Below the pieces are notes generated by a model that ran no database searches, was not told where the DNA came from, and saw only the letters and a list, made by a program, of their open reading frames with translations. Shown one piece after another: positions 37,548-45,912 of a stretch of DNA of 64,000 bases (positions are counted from its first letter, which is position 1; the number at the start of each line of letters is the position of its first letter). The stretch lies in contig NZ_CP014335.1 of assembly GCF_001610955.1 (NCBI RefSeq), positions 3,109,001 through 3,173,000 of the forward strand, in the 5' to 3' direction. The DNA is from Geobacillus thermoleovorans (lineage in GTDB: Bacteria; Bacillota; Bacilli; Bacillales; Anoxybacillaceae). The position numbers and the translations under genes are program-made.

Positions 37548-38738
37548 TTAAGCAGCCTGACTACCTGTAGTGTTCCCTGTACACTCCAGAAATACACGCA
37601 AACGAAACCGTTCTCGATTTCGATAGCCATATGCCCGGCGTTTGATGTTTTTGATCTTGTGATTCGTCCCCTCGATTCGGGCATTGGTATATGGGCACAA
37701 AAAGTAGGAAAGAATCGGCTCCTTCCACCTTTCAAGCGTGTTGGCTGCTTCCTGAAAAGAAGCAAAAGGGCTCTGTTTGGCTAACTGAATCCATTCTTCC
37801 AAGCGTTCCTTTGCTTCGTTATATCCATCGGTTCGGTAAAAATCCCGAAACAACTCTTTCAGATAATAAGCAATGGAAAGTACCGGATACTCCTCCAAGA
37901 TATCGTCCAATCGAAGCCGTTGGTCCTTACGAAGCTTTTCACAGCCTTTTAAGAGAAGATATCGAGCCTTTTTCAATGGAGGAAATTCCTTTCTTGCTTG
38001 ATCCAAGGCTTGTGTCACTTTTTGAATCACATGGTACTTATCGATGACAATCGAAGCAGATGGAAACAGGGCGCGAACCGCCTTATGATAAGGTTCCCAC
38101 ATGTCAAGAATCACCGTTTGGACCCTTTCTTTCGACAGGACATTTTGGCTCAACAAGTGGAGGGCGGAGTCACATTGGCGATCGGCATGCATTCCCATGA
38201 CCGATCCGGCTTTGGCATCCATCAATACGGTTTCATACTGATGTCCCTTTTTTACCGCGATTTCATCTAAGCTAAGCACCATCTCTTCTTGAGAAGATGC
38301 TTCTATCGCTGTTTGACGCTCTTTTGCTTTTTTCGATGCAATGAAGTAATAGATGCGCTCCAATGTCGTATATGGGATGCGGTGCTTTCGGCTAACCTCT
38401 TGAATGGTGGAGCCTTCACAAAGTTCATACAAGTACTCACAAAATCGATTGGTGTAGTGTTGATTGGGTTGAATCGATTCCAAAGAGGCGGAAAACACTT
38501 GGGAACAATTCCAGCACCGATAGCGCTTTACCTTTACGAACAAGTACACCGGTTGATGGAAAATCGCCAAATCCCGTACTTTTCTTGTCCGTCTGTCGTG
38601 GACAGAGGAAGTGGCAAACCCACAATGAGGGCAGCGTTCCTGTGTCTCTGTTTTCTCTACATGAATCGCATAACCATAGGAAAGAAGTTCTTGTTTAATC
38701 ACTTTAAATTCTGGCAATCCTAGTGGTATCGAAAGCAC
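37548..38738 (-). CDS. ISL3-family transposase
   Basis: 396 residues. An N-terminal zinc-finger pair (CPHCGF, CWNCSQVF, about residues 36-80) and a helix-turn-helix precede the catalytic domain. LSLDEIAVKKGHQYETVLMD gives the first Asp, VILDMWEPYHKAVRALFP the second with VIDKYHVI following, and NARIEGTNHKIKNIKRRAYGYR the Glu. All are intact, so it could be active. Confidence 0.93.
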   Translation of the reverse strand: MLSIPLGLPEFKVIKQELLSYGYAIHVEKTETQERCPHCGFATSSVHDRRTRKVRDLAIFHQPVYLFVKVKRYRCWNCSQVFSASLESIQPNQHYTNRFCEYLYELCEGSTIQEVSRKHRIPYTTLERIYYFIASKKAKERQTAIEASSQEEMVLSLDEIAVKKGHQYETVLMDAKAGSVMGMHADRQCDSALHLLSQNVLSKERVQTVILDMWEPYHKAVRALFPSASIVIDKYHVIQKVTQALDQARKEFPPLKKARYLLLKGCEKLRKDQRLRLDDILEEYPVLSIAYYLKELFRDFYRTDGYNEAKERLEEWIQLAKQSPFASFQEAANTLERWKEPILSYFLCPYTNARIEGTNHKIKNIKRRAYGYRNRERFRLRVFLECTGNTTGSQAA

Positions 38739-39449
38739 TTACGAGACCTCCTTAATGTTGATTTCACCGCTAACATTATTGCCAGGATCTCGTCAGTGCT
38801 TTCTCTTTTTTGTCACTAAATCACAAAATTTGGTGATGAACCCCAATTTACATTCAAAGTCTCGCCAAAATCATCCCCTTGGAGAATTAGAAGAAAGCGT
38901 ACCCTTCCTATATAACGTTTGGAAAAAACATATTCCAAAATTCTACAAGAAGAACGTTTCTATTAATATTTCAGAATTAATCAAATTCGTGAAAATGAAT
39001 TATCCCTCACAAAGAAACAAGTTGCAAATCTTCTACAACAGTTCCATTGATCGATATAATGAATTTTTATCTGCCATAAGGCAACATTTCCGCATCGAAT
39101 TCCTAACAACAGATGCCAACATTCAAGATTTAGCCTTGGCTCAAATGCGGCTCCTTCAGCTCGAAGCCTATGATGCCTTGCACTACGCCATTGCAACATA
39201 TCATCATTATGACTACTTCGCTACGCTTGACGGCGATTTTGTCCACGCTCTTTACAACCAAGACCTCGACCTAGCACCGATCACAAAAATTGTCAAAATC
39301 GCCTAGCCTTGTCGTCTTGATCGAATCGAAGTCCAAAACAAACATTAAGGAAGGCAAAGAGTCCCCATGCTCTCTTTATTTCCTTTATCCACTCATGTGA
39401 GCTACACCAAGTTCAACCATGTGAATTAGCGACAGAGAAAGAGCATGCA

Positions 39450-39467
39450 ACTCACATTTCGCACCCT
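39450..39467 (+). repeat. Solo terminal repeat of the IS1634-type element
   Basis: ACTCACATTTCGCACCCT is identical to the left terminus of the complete IS at 48742-48759. What follows (GAATAAAAATTCG) is only loosely like that IS. The 39307-39647 gap is AT-rich and shows no gene otherwise. Confidence 0.7.
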
Positions 39468-39647
39468 GAATAAAAATTCGAAATAAGCCCGATTTGACCG
39501 AATAAAAATTAATTATTTTACATTTTTTATAAAAAATTATTTTTATGCGAATATTCTGGTTATTTTTTGTATATTATGCAAAGGTTGCGAAATATGAGAT
39601 GCAATATATCGATCCGCCTTTATGATGTACAAAAAAGCGGAAGCATC

Positions 39648-39797
39648 CTACTCTACTTCCGCCAACAGTTTCAACGTCGCCGCGACAAACATTTGCACGC
39701 CGATCTCAAGCGCGTCTTCGTCAATCGTAAAGCGCGGGTGGTGGTGCGGGTAAACGATGCCTTTTTCTACATTGCCCGCGCCGACGTAGAAAAAGCA
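39648..39797 (-). pseudogene. C-terminal fragment of an M20 amidohydrolase (amaA-like)
   Basis: About 48 codons ending in FVAATLKLLAEVE. EKGIVYPHHHPRFTIDEDALEIGVQM is almost identical to the end of AmaA at 51299, and the DNA is roughly 85% alike, so this is an older second copy. Upstream of residue FFYVGAG the match stops abruptly and the transposition-ATPase fragment begins. Confidence 0.85.
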
Positions 39798-39923
39798 TCC
39801 GATCTTCACCCCATCGTCGTTGGAGGCGATCGTTCTGCAATCGCGAGGCTGTCCCCGTGTGATCAACGCATTGGCCACGATGTGCCTGTTGTACGGGCAT
39901 CAGCTGAAAAAGGACGTCATTGA

Positions 39924-41771
39924 GGTAGCGTCAAAAGTTCTATGAAAACTCCACACAGATCATCCCATTGAGCATCGTGGGGCATGCGGAGGGCCGGATT
40001 CGCCCTTGACCAACACCCGCCAAAGGTGCGGAAGAGTCGTCAAGGGCGACGGGGACAAAAAAGAAGGCAATAAGAAAGCCGCCCTTGCCATGACCGAATT
40101 TTACCTTTGGCGGTGTTCGGTTGGTCAAGGGTTCGCTTCGCCGAATCCGGCAGGAGTTCTGTTCAACGGGCTCCGGAGGACAAAAAAGTCAGGCCGCCTC
40201 TTGTTGGAGAAACGCTTGTGCCATGGCGATCAGCTTCGTCCACCGGGCCGGCATATGCGGAAGATCCGCCAGTTCCGGGATGACGACCGGCACCCGGCCT
40301 TCGAGCGCGCTGTGTGGGCGCAGAAAGTTGAAATACGCCACAAACAGCGTCACAAAGGACACCGAGCCTTCTTCCGCACCAAACCCATGGGTCGGGCGGT
40401 AGTTGCCTTTAAAGGTCCGGTTGAATCGCTCGATGATCTGCTTGAGAGGGCGAAACTCTTCCGAGACCGGATCCTCATTGGTCAGCCCGATCACTTGGCG
40501 GACGTCAAATGAAATCCCGTGTTGGGCGAAGAAGTGTTGCGCCAGCCGGTAAATCGGGTTGCCATCCACGACGAACGACAAGTCGTCTGGGAGGGACGCT
40601 AGCTTCCTGAGGACATCATCGATGGCCTTGATGGCCGAGAGCGTGTCCCGGTTGGGCGAGACGCGATACGACAGCACGATCTTTTTGACGGCGTCAAACA
40701 TAAAGAACAGGTAATGCCAGCGCCCTTTGACGCGAATATACGTCTCGTCCCCGCAAAACGAACCGGACAGCTCATACGGGAACCGGTCGACAAAGGGCTT
40801 GATCCAAAGCGCGGCGCTGTTGGCGCAGTTGAGCACCGTCTGATGGGAGATCGAGACGCCATGGATGTCCTTCATGGCGGCGGCGGTCTCCCTCGAGGAC
40901 ATCCCAAAGTTGACGTAGTACGTCAACACGAGCCCCAATACGTGCGGCGACGCAGCCAGCCGGGACAAATCGACCTTCGGTTGGATGGGCGACGAGGAAG
41001 CCAACGGGAGAAAGTCAAACAAGAACTCTCGAAACAAATACCGCACCTTGAAGGCTTGAGGATCCTGTTGAAACTGTTGGCGCTCCTTCTTGGTCATCCG
41101 GCGAAGGTTGGCCTGGTAAAACGGGCAATCGTTGTTCTTGCACTTATAGATGTGGTATTCTTTGCGTTCCTTGATCTTTTCCAGCGTCTTTTTGCAGTGC
41201 GGGCAGCGAAAGATCGCTTGCTTGGTGAACCGGTTCCGGTGGTTGAACCGGCACTGGCACACTTTGCATTGGTATTGCCCTTTTCCGCCGTTATTGGCGT
41301 ACAGGTAAGAAGAGGGAGCCTGGCAGCGAGGGCAGGTCAACGAATCCGGAACACGGTGTTTCGCCTTCGCGCGGCGCTGGATGGGCCGCAAAGGACGTCC
41401 GTGCTGGGCTTCGTAGTCCGCCAACAACTTCCGGTAATCAAGGGTTTCCGGTACATCGATGATCGGAAGGTCATCGATCTGAAGTTTTCGGTACGGTTTT
41501 TGGACGGGTTCGTCCAAGTCCTTACGATTCAGGGATTTTCCCACGATCACACCCATGAGATACACAATGATTTGATATTGGGTCTTGATGATTTGAAGCA
41601 AATAGGCTAATCATTGAGGTAACAAAGCTTGTCACTCCTTTGTTTTGGCTGTTGAGTGTGTGGTTACCTCAATGATGGCCGAAAACAACGGGGGTGGCAA
41701 GCTTTTTTTCTTCCAACCGTTGAAACTCAAGGGAAAACCGTGAGTGTGGAGGATAAACTTTTGACAATACC
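39924..41771 (-). mobile_element. IS6-like insertion sequence, complete
   Basis: 1848 bp. The left end GGTAGCGTCAAAAGTT matches the complement of the right end GGTATTGTCAAAAGTT (14 of 16). The 8-bp duplication GTCATTGA is at 39916-39923 and 41772-41779, the size used by IS6 relatives. Inside, upstream of the transposase, ATCATTGAGGTAAC and its complement (41610-41676) form a further inverted repeat, probably regulatory. Confidence 0.88.
40189..41601 (-). CDS. IS6-like DDE transposase with N-terminal zinc ribbons
   Basis: 470 residues, twice the length of classical IS6 enzymes. The N-terminal half has three Cys-rich ribbons (CPRCQAP, CKVCQC and CPHCKK...CKNNDCPF). The catalytic half has GDETYIRVKGRWHYLFFMFD (first Asp), LSFVVDGNPIYRLA (second Asp) and IERFNRTFKGNYRPTHGF (Glu), the IS6/IS240 pattern. 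The listed start is TTG at 41601. ATG at 41556 is possible. Neither has a clear binding site. Confidence 0.85.
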   Translation of the reverse strand: MLQIIKTQYQIIVYLMGVIVGKSLNRKDLDEPVQKPYRKLQIDDLPIIDVPETLDYRKLLADYEAQHGRPLRPIQRRAKAKHRVPDSLTCPRCQAPSSYLYANNGGKGQYQCKVCQCRFNHRNRFTKQAIFRCPHCKKTLEKIKERKEYHIYKCKNNDCPFYQANLRRMTKKERQQFQQDPQAFKVRYLFREFLFDFLPLASSSPIQPKVDLSRLAASPHVLGLVLTYYVNFGMSSRETAAAMKDIHGVSISHQTVLNCANSAALWIKPFVDRFPYELSGSFCGDETYIRVKGRWHYLFFMFDAVKKIVLSYRVSPNRDTLSAIKAIDDVLRKLASLPDDLSFVVDGNPIYRLAQHFFAQHGISFDVRQVIGLTNEDPVSEEFRPLKQIIERFNRTFKGNYRPTHGFGAEEGSVSFVTLFVAYFNFLRPHSALEGRVPVVIPELADLPHMPARWTKLIAMAQAFLQQEAA

Positions 41772-41894
41772 GTCATTGACGAGGAAGTGGTGCGCATGGC
41801 CTTAGAGGAAATGGGGGTATTAGCACGAAAGGAGCCGAATCGGCCTCTTTTGTGCTTTCTCTTTTCCATCATTCCATCAGGCGCGCTGGAAATC

Positions 41895-42030
41895 TTCATT
41901 TGAAAGAGCGTGCAAACGTTCCGAAAGAATGTGCAAAGTCCGGAATAATCGGCAAAAATTTTGCACATTATTTCGGAATCCATCTGAAATAATTTGAAAA
42001 AGGGATTCTGAAAGAATGTGCTAATTTACA
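41895..42030 (+). repeat. Right end of a Mu/Tn7-like element with multiple transposase-site repeats
   Basis: Five copies of a GAAA(G/T)AATGTGC-type motif occur: GAAAGAGCGTGC (41902), GAAAGAATGTGC (41931), a reversed copy around 41963, a partial GAAATAATTTG and GAAAGAATGTGC (42010). The segment ends TTTACA at 42030, and read inward starts TGTAAATTAGCACATTC. Repeated end sites and a TGT...ACA terminus are the mark of Tn7/Mu-like transposons, and the ATPase fragment sits right beside it. Confidence 0.55.
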
Positions 42031-42556
42031 CGTGCGAAAGAAGCTGGCAAAACAAGACGAAGAAGGGCTTCTCGTGGAGCTGAACAGCACGGTCGGCACG
42101 TTGGAGGACGAAGCGAAAGAACAACAGCTGGCTGCCATGATCCGCCGGATCGAGTCGATGCCGGGATGCATCCGGGACTACCGAGAGTGGCTGTCGGAGC
42201 AAGGGGTGGAGACGACCGGCATGCGTCCGATGGGCCACGCCGAGAGCGTGATGAGCCGGTTTGCGCATCGGGTGAAATCCCGCCGCAGCTGGAAAGACCA
42301 AGGGCTTCGGGCGTTTCTGAGGGCGATGGCAGCCCGAATCGACGGGATCGGGTGGAGAAAGGGACGGTGGGAGGAGCAAGAGCCCCAGTCGGCCGTCTCG
42401 GCCTCAACAAAGTCCAAGCGGATCGAACAGACCAAACGGAAGGCCGGACGGTTATGGGCAGATGTGGTGCGTCAGAATCTACCGTGTCTGCAACGGTCAT
42501 CCGGGACGCCGATCCATCAAGCGTTGTCGGCGCTCCGGGATGGTGGTTGGGTGTAA
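42031..42556 (+). pseudogene. ISLre2-family (UPF0236) transposase, C-terminal fragment
   Basis: About 175 residues (EDEAKEQQLAAMIRRIESMP, CIRDYREWLSEQGVETTG, GHAESVMSRFAHRVKSRRSW) matching the C-terminal end of ISLre2 transposases, normally about 450 residues. The frame is open at its left side, where the Mu/Tn7-like end begins, so that element probably inserted into it. A run to 42660 (ending near TTGACAACGCCC) may be its right terminus. Confidence 0.8.
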
Positions 42557-42716
42557 AAAAATGGAATATCGTATCATCGCCTCAAGATGAGGGATGAGAG
42601 TCCGAAAGCGCTTACGATATTAATTCCTGAAAATGGTTCGCTAACTAGTGATTGACAACGCCCGTAGTGAACCGAAAAAATGTTCTCCACAAAGTCTTGA
42701 CTGACTCTAACACTAG

Positions 42717-42876
42717 GAAAAACTTGTGGATTCCTTGGTGATGTGCTAATCTATTCATGAGACATGAACCTCCTTGTGGGTAGTTGTGAGCACATCTATT
42801 TTACTCAAGGAGTCCCGTTCATGTCTCCTTTTTTGTTTGATTGTCAATTTATGTTAGCAAATTTGCTCATCTACAG
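42717..42876 (-). mobile_element. Truncated left end of the IS4/IS701-type element, reverse orientation
   Basis: Reverse complement of the first about 160 bp of the IS at 59182: the terminal CTGTAGATGAGCAAATT, the GGAGACATGAAC block and the transposase start ATGAATAGATTAGCACATC are all present. Similarity stops after the codons for the HKFF region. Confidence 0.85.
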
Positions 42877-42991
42877 TTCTTTAATACAAAATATAAGATA
42901 TTTTGAATGGGATCAATCCAAGGAATTACCGGAAGTAAGTTTGACCGGTTATCTACAGTTGTCTAAACATTTTAATGAAACTATCAGCTAA
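42877..42991 (+). pseudogene. C-terminal remnant of an unknown AT-rich gene
   Basis: Outside the IS remnant the frame continues NIRYFEWDQSKELPEVSLTG to YLQLSKHFNETIS and a stop at 42989-42991. Its base composition is like that of the 44.7-48.1 kb operon and unlike the host, so it may be a leftover of the same transferred segment. No homology recognised. Confidence 0.4.
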
Positions 42992-43066
42992 ATACCACCT
43001 TTGAACATATCCCTGTCAAGTAGACAGTGTGAAAAATACCCACCTTCTTCAGCTGCTTGTTAGGAT

Positions 43067-43124
43067 AGTGGAATGAGGAAACGTTGTCAAGGAAAGCACT
43101 TGACAACGTCTCCTTCATTCCACT
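43067..43124. repeat. Hairpin downstream of orfB, shared with the ISL3 element
   Basis: Outer arms AGTGGAATGA / TCATTCCACT enclose a GTT/AAC-extended GTCAAGGAAAGCACTTGAC (43086-43104), the exact complement of the 19-mer in the ISL3 hairpin at 37481-37499. Confidence 0.8.
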
Positions 43125-43180
43125 TCATCGTTGGCAAGCTGAAGAAGGAGACATTCTCAGCCGTTCGTCTGCTAGGCTGC

Positions 43181-44044
43181 TTAGGCAATTCGGTATTCCA
43201 CTGGGCTGAGGTAGTCTAGTTTTTTCTGGCACCGTTCATAATTATAAAAATACATGTACTGATCGATCGCCTCGATCATTTCCTCTTCCGTTTCAAAGGT
43301 GGGAAGGTCCACCATTTCCGATTTCAAATGCCCGAAAAAATTTTCCATGCAGGCATTGTCTAAACAGTTTCCTCTTCTGGACATACTAGGAATGATATGA
43401 TGAGCCTTCAGCAGTTGATGGTACTGGCGGGATGTGTACTGGGAGCCTTGATCGCTATGGAGAAGGACTCCTCGCGCATCCCGTTTTTTGATGGCATCCT
43501 TGACAGTTTCGATCACCAATTTTAAGTCATTCGAACGACTGATGCGATACGCAATGATTTCATTGTTGTACAGATCTTTAATAGCAGACAGATACAAATA
43601 GGTTCCTTGAAATGGCACATAGGTAATATCCGTCACCCATTTTTGGTTGGCTGCAGTGGCCACAAAATCACGGTTTAACACGTTCGACGCTACGATATTC
43701 TCCTTTCCCGCTTTATACTTCGGCTTTTTTCGACGGATTTTGGCCTGAACCCCCAACTCTTTCATCAGTCGGTACACTCGCTTATGATTCACGGTCTTCC
43801 CATAATTTCGTTTTATCCATGCTTTCACGCGGTAGTATCCATAGATCCCATTGACCTTTTGATGGCATTCGAGGATCATTTGTTTGATTTGTTCATTTTC
43901 CTTTTGCTTCTCTGTGACGATTCCCTGCTGGTTCATCCATCGATAGTATCCACTTCTTGACACACCGGCCAGTTGGCATAGCCAGGCAATCGGATAGGTG
44001 TTGGATAACTCCTGAATGATCGAGAACCGCTCTTTCGGTTTCAC
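43181..44044 (-). CDS. IS3-family transposase OrfB (catalytic DDE part)
   Basis: 287 residues, GTG start overlapping the orfA stop. An HTH_21 region (LCQLAGVSRSGYYRWMNQQG) precedes the rve integrase domain: WVTDITYVPF (Asp), LLHSDQGSQYTS (Asp) and NCLDNACMENFFGHLKSEM (Glu), spaced D-D-35-E. Normally made as an OrfAB fusion by -1 frameshifting. All catalytic residues intact. Confidence 0.93.
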   Translation of the reverse strand: MKPKERFSIIQELSNTYPIAWLCQLAGVSRSGYYRWMNQQGIVTEKQKENEQIKQMILECHQKVNGIYGYYRVKAWIKRNYGKTVNHKRVYRLMKELGVQAKIRRKKPKYKAGKENIVASNVLNRDFVATAANQKWVTDITYVPFQGTYLYLSAIKDLYNNEIIAYRISRSNDLKLVIETVKDAIKKRDARGVLLHSDQGSQYTSRQYHQLLKAHHIIPSMSRRGNCLDNACMENFFGHLKSEMVDLPTFETEEEMIEAIDQYMYFYNYERCQKKLDYLSPVEYRIA

Positions 44045-44373
44045 CTCCTTGCCAGCTCTCGTAACTTTTTTAAATAATCATTCTCTGCTTTCAGTCTTCG
44101 ATTCTCTTCCTCTAAACTGCACTCTTTTTTTCGAGGCCTTCCCTTGAATGGAGACTTGGATGTCCCGCGCCGTTCTTCGAGCCCTTTTAGACCATGTTCA
44201 TGGTAACGTTTTACCCAAAGTCTGATCGTTTTCGTGCAGGGAATCCCTAACTCTTGGCATATCCGCTTATATCCCCATCCTTCTTCGATGTACATCTGGA
44301 CAGCCCTCCATTTAAACTCCACGGAATAAGTGGTCTTCCCTTTCGGTGTTTGCTTGGTCTCGAACATAAACAA
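44041..44373 (-). CDS. IS3-family transposase OrfA (DNA-binding part)
   Basis: 110 residues with a helix-turn-helix (AVQMYIEEGWGYKRICQELGIPCTKTIRLWVKRY) and a C-terminal leucine-zipper-like coiled coil (SLEEENRRLKAENDYLKKL). An AAAAAAG slippery run occurs in the AAA AAG codons near its end. A -1 shift there continues into OrfB without a stop, as in other IS3 elements. Confidence 0.9.
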   Translation of the reverse strand: MFMFETKQTPKGKTTYSVEFKWRAVQMYIEEGWGYKRICQELGIPCTKTIRLWVKRYHEHGLKGLEERRGTSKSPFKGRPRKKECSLEEENRRLKAENDYLKKLRELARR

Positions 44374-44579
44374 ATCCCTCCAGTGTTTTTACTGACAGTA
44401 TGGGCATTTTCCCAACTGTCTACACTAGAGGGATAATATCACCTTCTATGGGTGGTGTTTTTTATTCAACATAACATAAGATATGTTGCATTCAACGATA
44501 TCCGACAAAACGAGACGAGGTATTACAAAAAACTCTTTACATTACCGTATTTTCCCGATAAAATAATTATTGTAATAAC

Positions 44580-44695
44580 TGTAATATAATGAATATTTAG
44601 TTATATTAAAACCACCCCTTATCCTATGTTTTGATTTTGTTCTGTTTCACAAGTGCGTTACATGCCTAGTCTCAATCTTTCTAAGGGTGATCATT
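44580..44695 (+). promoter_or_regulatory. Promoter region of the peptide-modification operon
   Basis: TATAAT at 44585-44590 lies in a very AT-rich stretch of TTGTAATAAC and GTAATATAAT near-repeats. No convincing -35 could be fixed. AAGGGTGATC at 44683-44692 is the binding site for the first gene. Confidence 0.35.
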
Positions 44696-45898
44696 TTGAA
44701 CGCTACAAAATTTTGTATAGCAACGTTTCTTTCAAACTTGGGGGACGTCATATACAGTGTTGTTATAGCTTGGTATATTGCTGACGTTTTACAATCAGGT
44801 TTTTTGATGGGAGCAGTTTTATTTTCCCTAGGTTTGTCGAGATTTATTGCTGGGCTTCTTTGCGGACCGGTTATTGATCGAATAGGGGCAAAGTTGTTTC
44901 TGTGGTTGTCAGACATGATAAGGACAATCATTGTGTTAGTTTTGGCTATTCTGTTATGGGATCATACTATCTCTTTTGTAATTCTCATAATGGTCTCCGT
45001 TTTGTTTGGAGCGATTGATGCTTTTTATTGGTCAGCCTCAGAATCAATAAAGCCAAGATTAGTCGCTACTGAATATTTGAGTCGTCTCAATAGTCAATAC
45101 TTCACTGTTGTAAGAACAACGATCATTTTGGGCCCTTTAATAGCCGCTTGGATGGTTGAATCAATCTCAATAGAACATTCCTTGATAGCCATTTCTATCT
45201 TATATGCATTTTCAACTTTTTTAATTTTGTTTATTGACTCTAAAAATAGTCATCTTGAAAATATAAACGATAATAATGATAAAACTTCTTACTTTTCGGA
45301 TTTAAGACTTGGTTTTAGTTTTTTGAATAGACAAAAAATGATTTTTTATTTGGTTATAACTATGTTTTTTGTAAATATTGGAGCAAACGGGGTTAATGTA
45401 TTGTTCCCTTTTTTAGCTAAAAATGTTAGTGATGATGCTAAGTATTTAGGATATATATATTCATCGATGTCAATGGGAAGTTTGTTAACTGGTTTAATCT
45501 TTTCAGTTAAAAGCATTCACAAGGTTGAATTGAAGATTATTTATTTATCTTTTCTTTTACAAGCTACTGGTATTGCCGCACTATGTTTCACCCAAAATTT
45601 TTTGATTATTCTAATTTTCGTTTTTGTAATTGGCTTAATTACTGGTTTTATAGGAGTCCTTATACCTACTTTTGTTCAACGTTCTGTGCCTATTCATTTA
45701 TTAGGAAGAGTTAATAGTATTATGATGGCGATTTCAATGCTTTCAACGCCAGTAGCCCAGTTTATTTTTGGGGTCAGTGTTGATTATTTCAATATAAAAT
45801 ATCTTTTCTTCATTGCAGGTGCTTTGGGTATAGTTACTAGTTTATCTTCGTTATTAATTAATGTGAGAAAAGGTACGCCAAGAGAAACTGTAATGTAA
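44696..45898 (+). CDS. MFS transporter, probable exporter of the modified peptide
   Basis: 400 residues if translated from TTG 44696, which has AAGGGTGA 6 nt upstream. GTG at 44687 is the alternative. Twelve hydrophobic segments, and GPVIDRIGAKLFLWLSDMIR between TM2 and TM3 is a motif-A-like loop. The pattern fits the MFS_3/enterobactin-exporter-like group. It shares the AT-rich composition of the next three genes and ends 14 bp before the flavoprotein start, so it is in the same operon. Exporting the finished peptide and giving self-protection is the likely job, but this is inferred from position only. Confidence 0.82.
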   Translation: MNATKFCIATFLSNLGDVIYSVVIAWYIADVLQSGFLMGAVLFSLGLSRFIAGLLCGPVIDRIGAKLFLWLSDMIRTIIVLVLAILLWDHTISFVILIMVSVLFGAIDAFYWSASESIKPRLVATEYLSRLNSQYFTVVRTTIILGPLIAAWMVESISIEHSLIAISILYAFSTFLILFIDSKNSHLENINDNNDKTSYFSDLRLGFSFLNRQKMIFYLVITMFFVNIGANGVNVLFPFLAKNVSDDAKYLGYIYSSMSMGSLLTGLIFSVKSIHKVELKIIYLSFLLQATGIAALCFTQNFLIILIFVFVIGLITGFIGVLIPTFVQRSVPIHLLGRVNSIMMAISMLSTPVAQFIFGVSVDYFNIKYLFFIAGALGIVTSLSSLLINVRKGTPRETVM

Positions 45899-45912
45899 AG
45901 GAGGTGTTAAGC

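Larger units (their letters stand above)
37359..38842 (-). mobile_element. ISL3-family insertion sequence, complete
   Basis: 1484 bp with imperfect inverted repeats: the left end starts GGGTCTTCACCATTTTCTG, the right end (complement) GGTTCATCACCAAATTTTG, 20 of 25 positions alike. The 8-bp direct duplication CCAATTTA lies at 37351-37358 and 38843-38850. The 8-bp size and the single ISL3-type transposase fit the family. It is inserted in the PIN gene. Confidence 0.93.
37092..39306 (+). pseudogene. PIN-domain ribonuclease toxin split by an ISL3-family insertion
   Basis: The 5' part (37092-37358, 89 codons) starts MSFVMTYEDAIDEHFGQASIYIDACFILAYMD, and IYIDACFI carries the first PIN acidic residue. 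The 3' part (38851-39306) ends with LLQLEAYDALHYAIATYHHYDYFATLDGDFV, which holds the other acidic residues. Removing the IS and one copy of the 8-bp duplication restores one open frame of 240 codons without a shift. PIN toxins cut RNA. As it stands the product would be truncated and lack the catalytic C-terminal half, so it is most likely inactive. Confidence 0.88.
39800..41903 (+). pseudogene. C-terminal fragment of an AAA transposition ATPase (ExeA/TniB-like), split by an IS6-like element
   Basis: Left part (39800-39923) encodes LQSRGCPRVINALATMCLLY and GHQLKKDVI. Right part, from 41780, continues DEEVVRMALEEMGV to a TGA at 41901-41903. The two join in frame through the 8-bp duplication GTCATTGA. 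SRGxPRxIN followed by a helical tail is the C-terminal sensor-2/lid pattern of the ATPases that assist Mu- and Tn7-like transposases. The N-terminal ATP-binding part is missing, deleted at the junction with the amidohydrolase fragment. Confidence 0.7.
43014..44429 (-). mobile_element. IS3-family insertion sequence
   Basis: Inverted repeats share GTAGACAGT and AAAAT-CCCA: the low end reads TGTCAAGTAGACAGTG and the high end (complement) TCTAGTGTAGACAGTT. Two overlapping frames encode orfA and orfB. Boundaries are within a few bases, and no target duplication could be read. It lies directly upstream of the peptide-modification operon. Confidence 0.85.

Noticed and set aside
42600..42620. cre-like GAAAGCGCTTAC sequence
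   Set aside because: It lies in the ISLre2 right-end remnant with no gene to control.
42764..42991. 75-codon ORF as a complete gene
   Set aside because: Its first half is the reversed IS4/IS701 end. Only the last part can be a gene remnant.
43009..44435. Target-site duplication for the IS3 element
   Set aside because: Flanks ATCCC and GGGAT are complementary, not direct. No direct duplication could be read.
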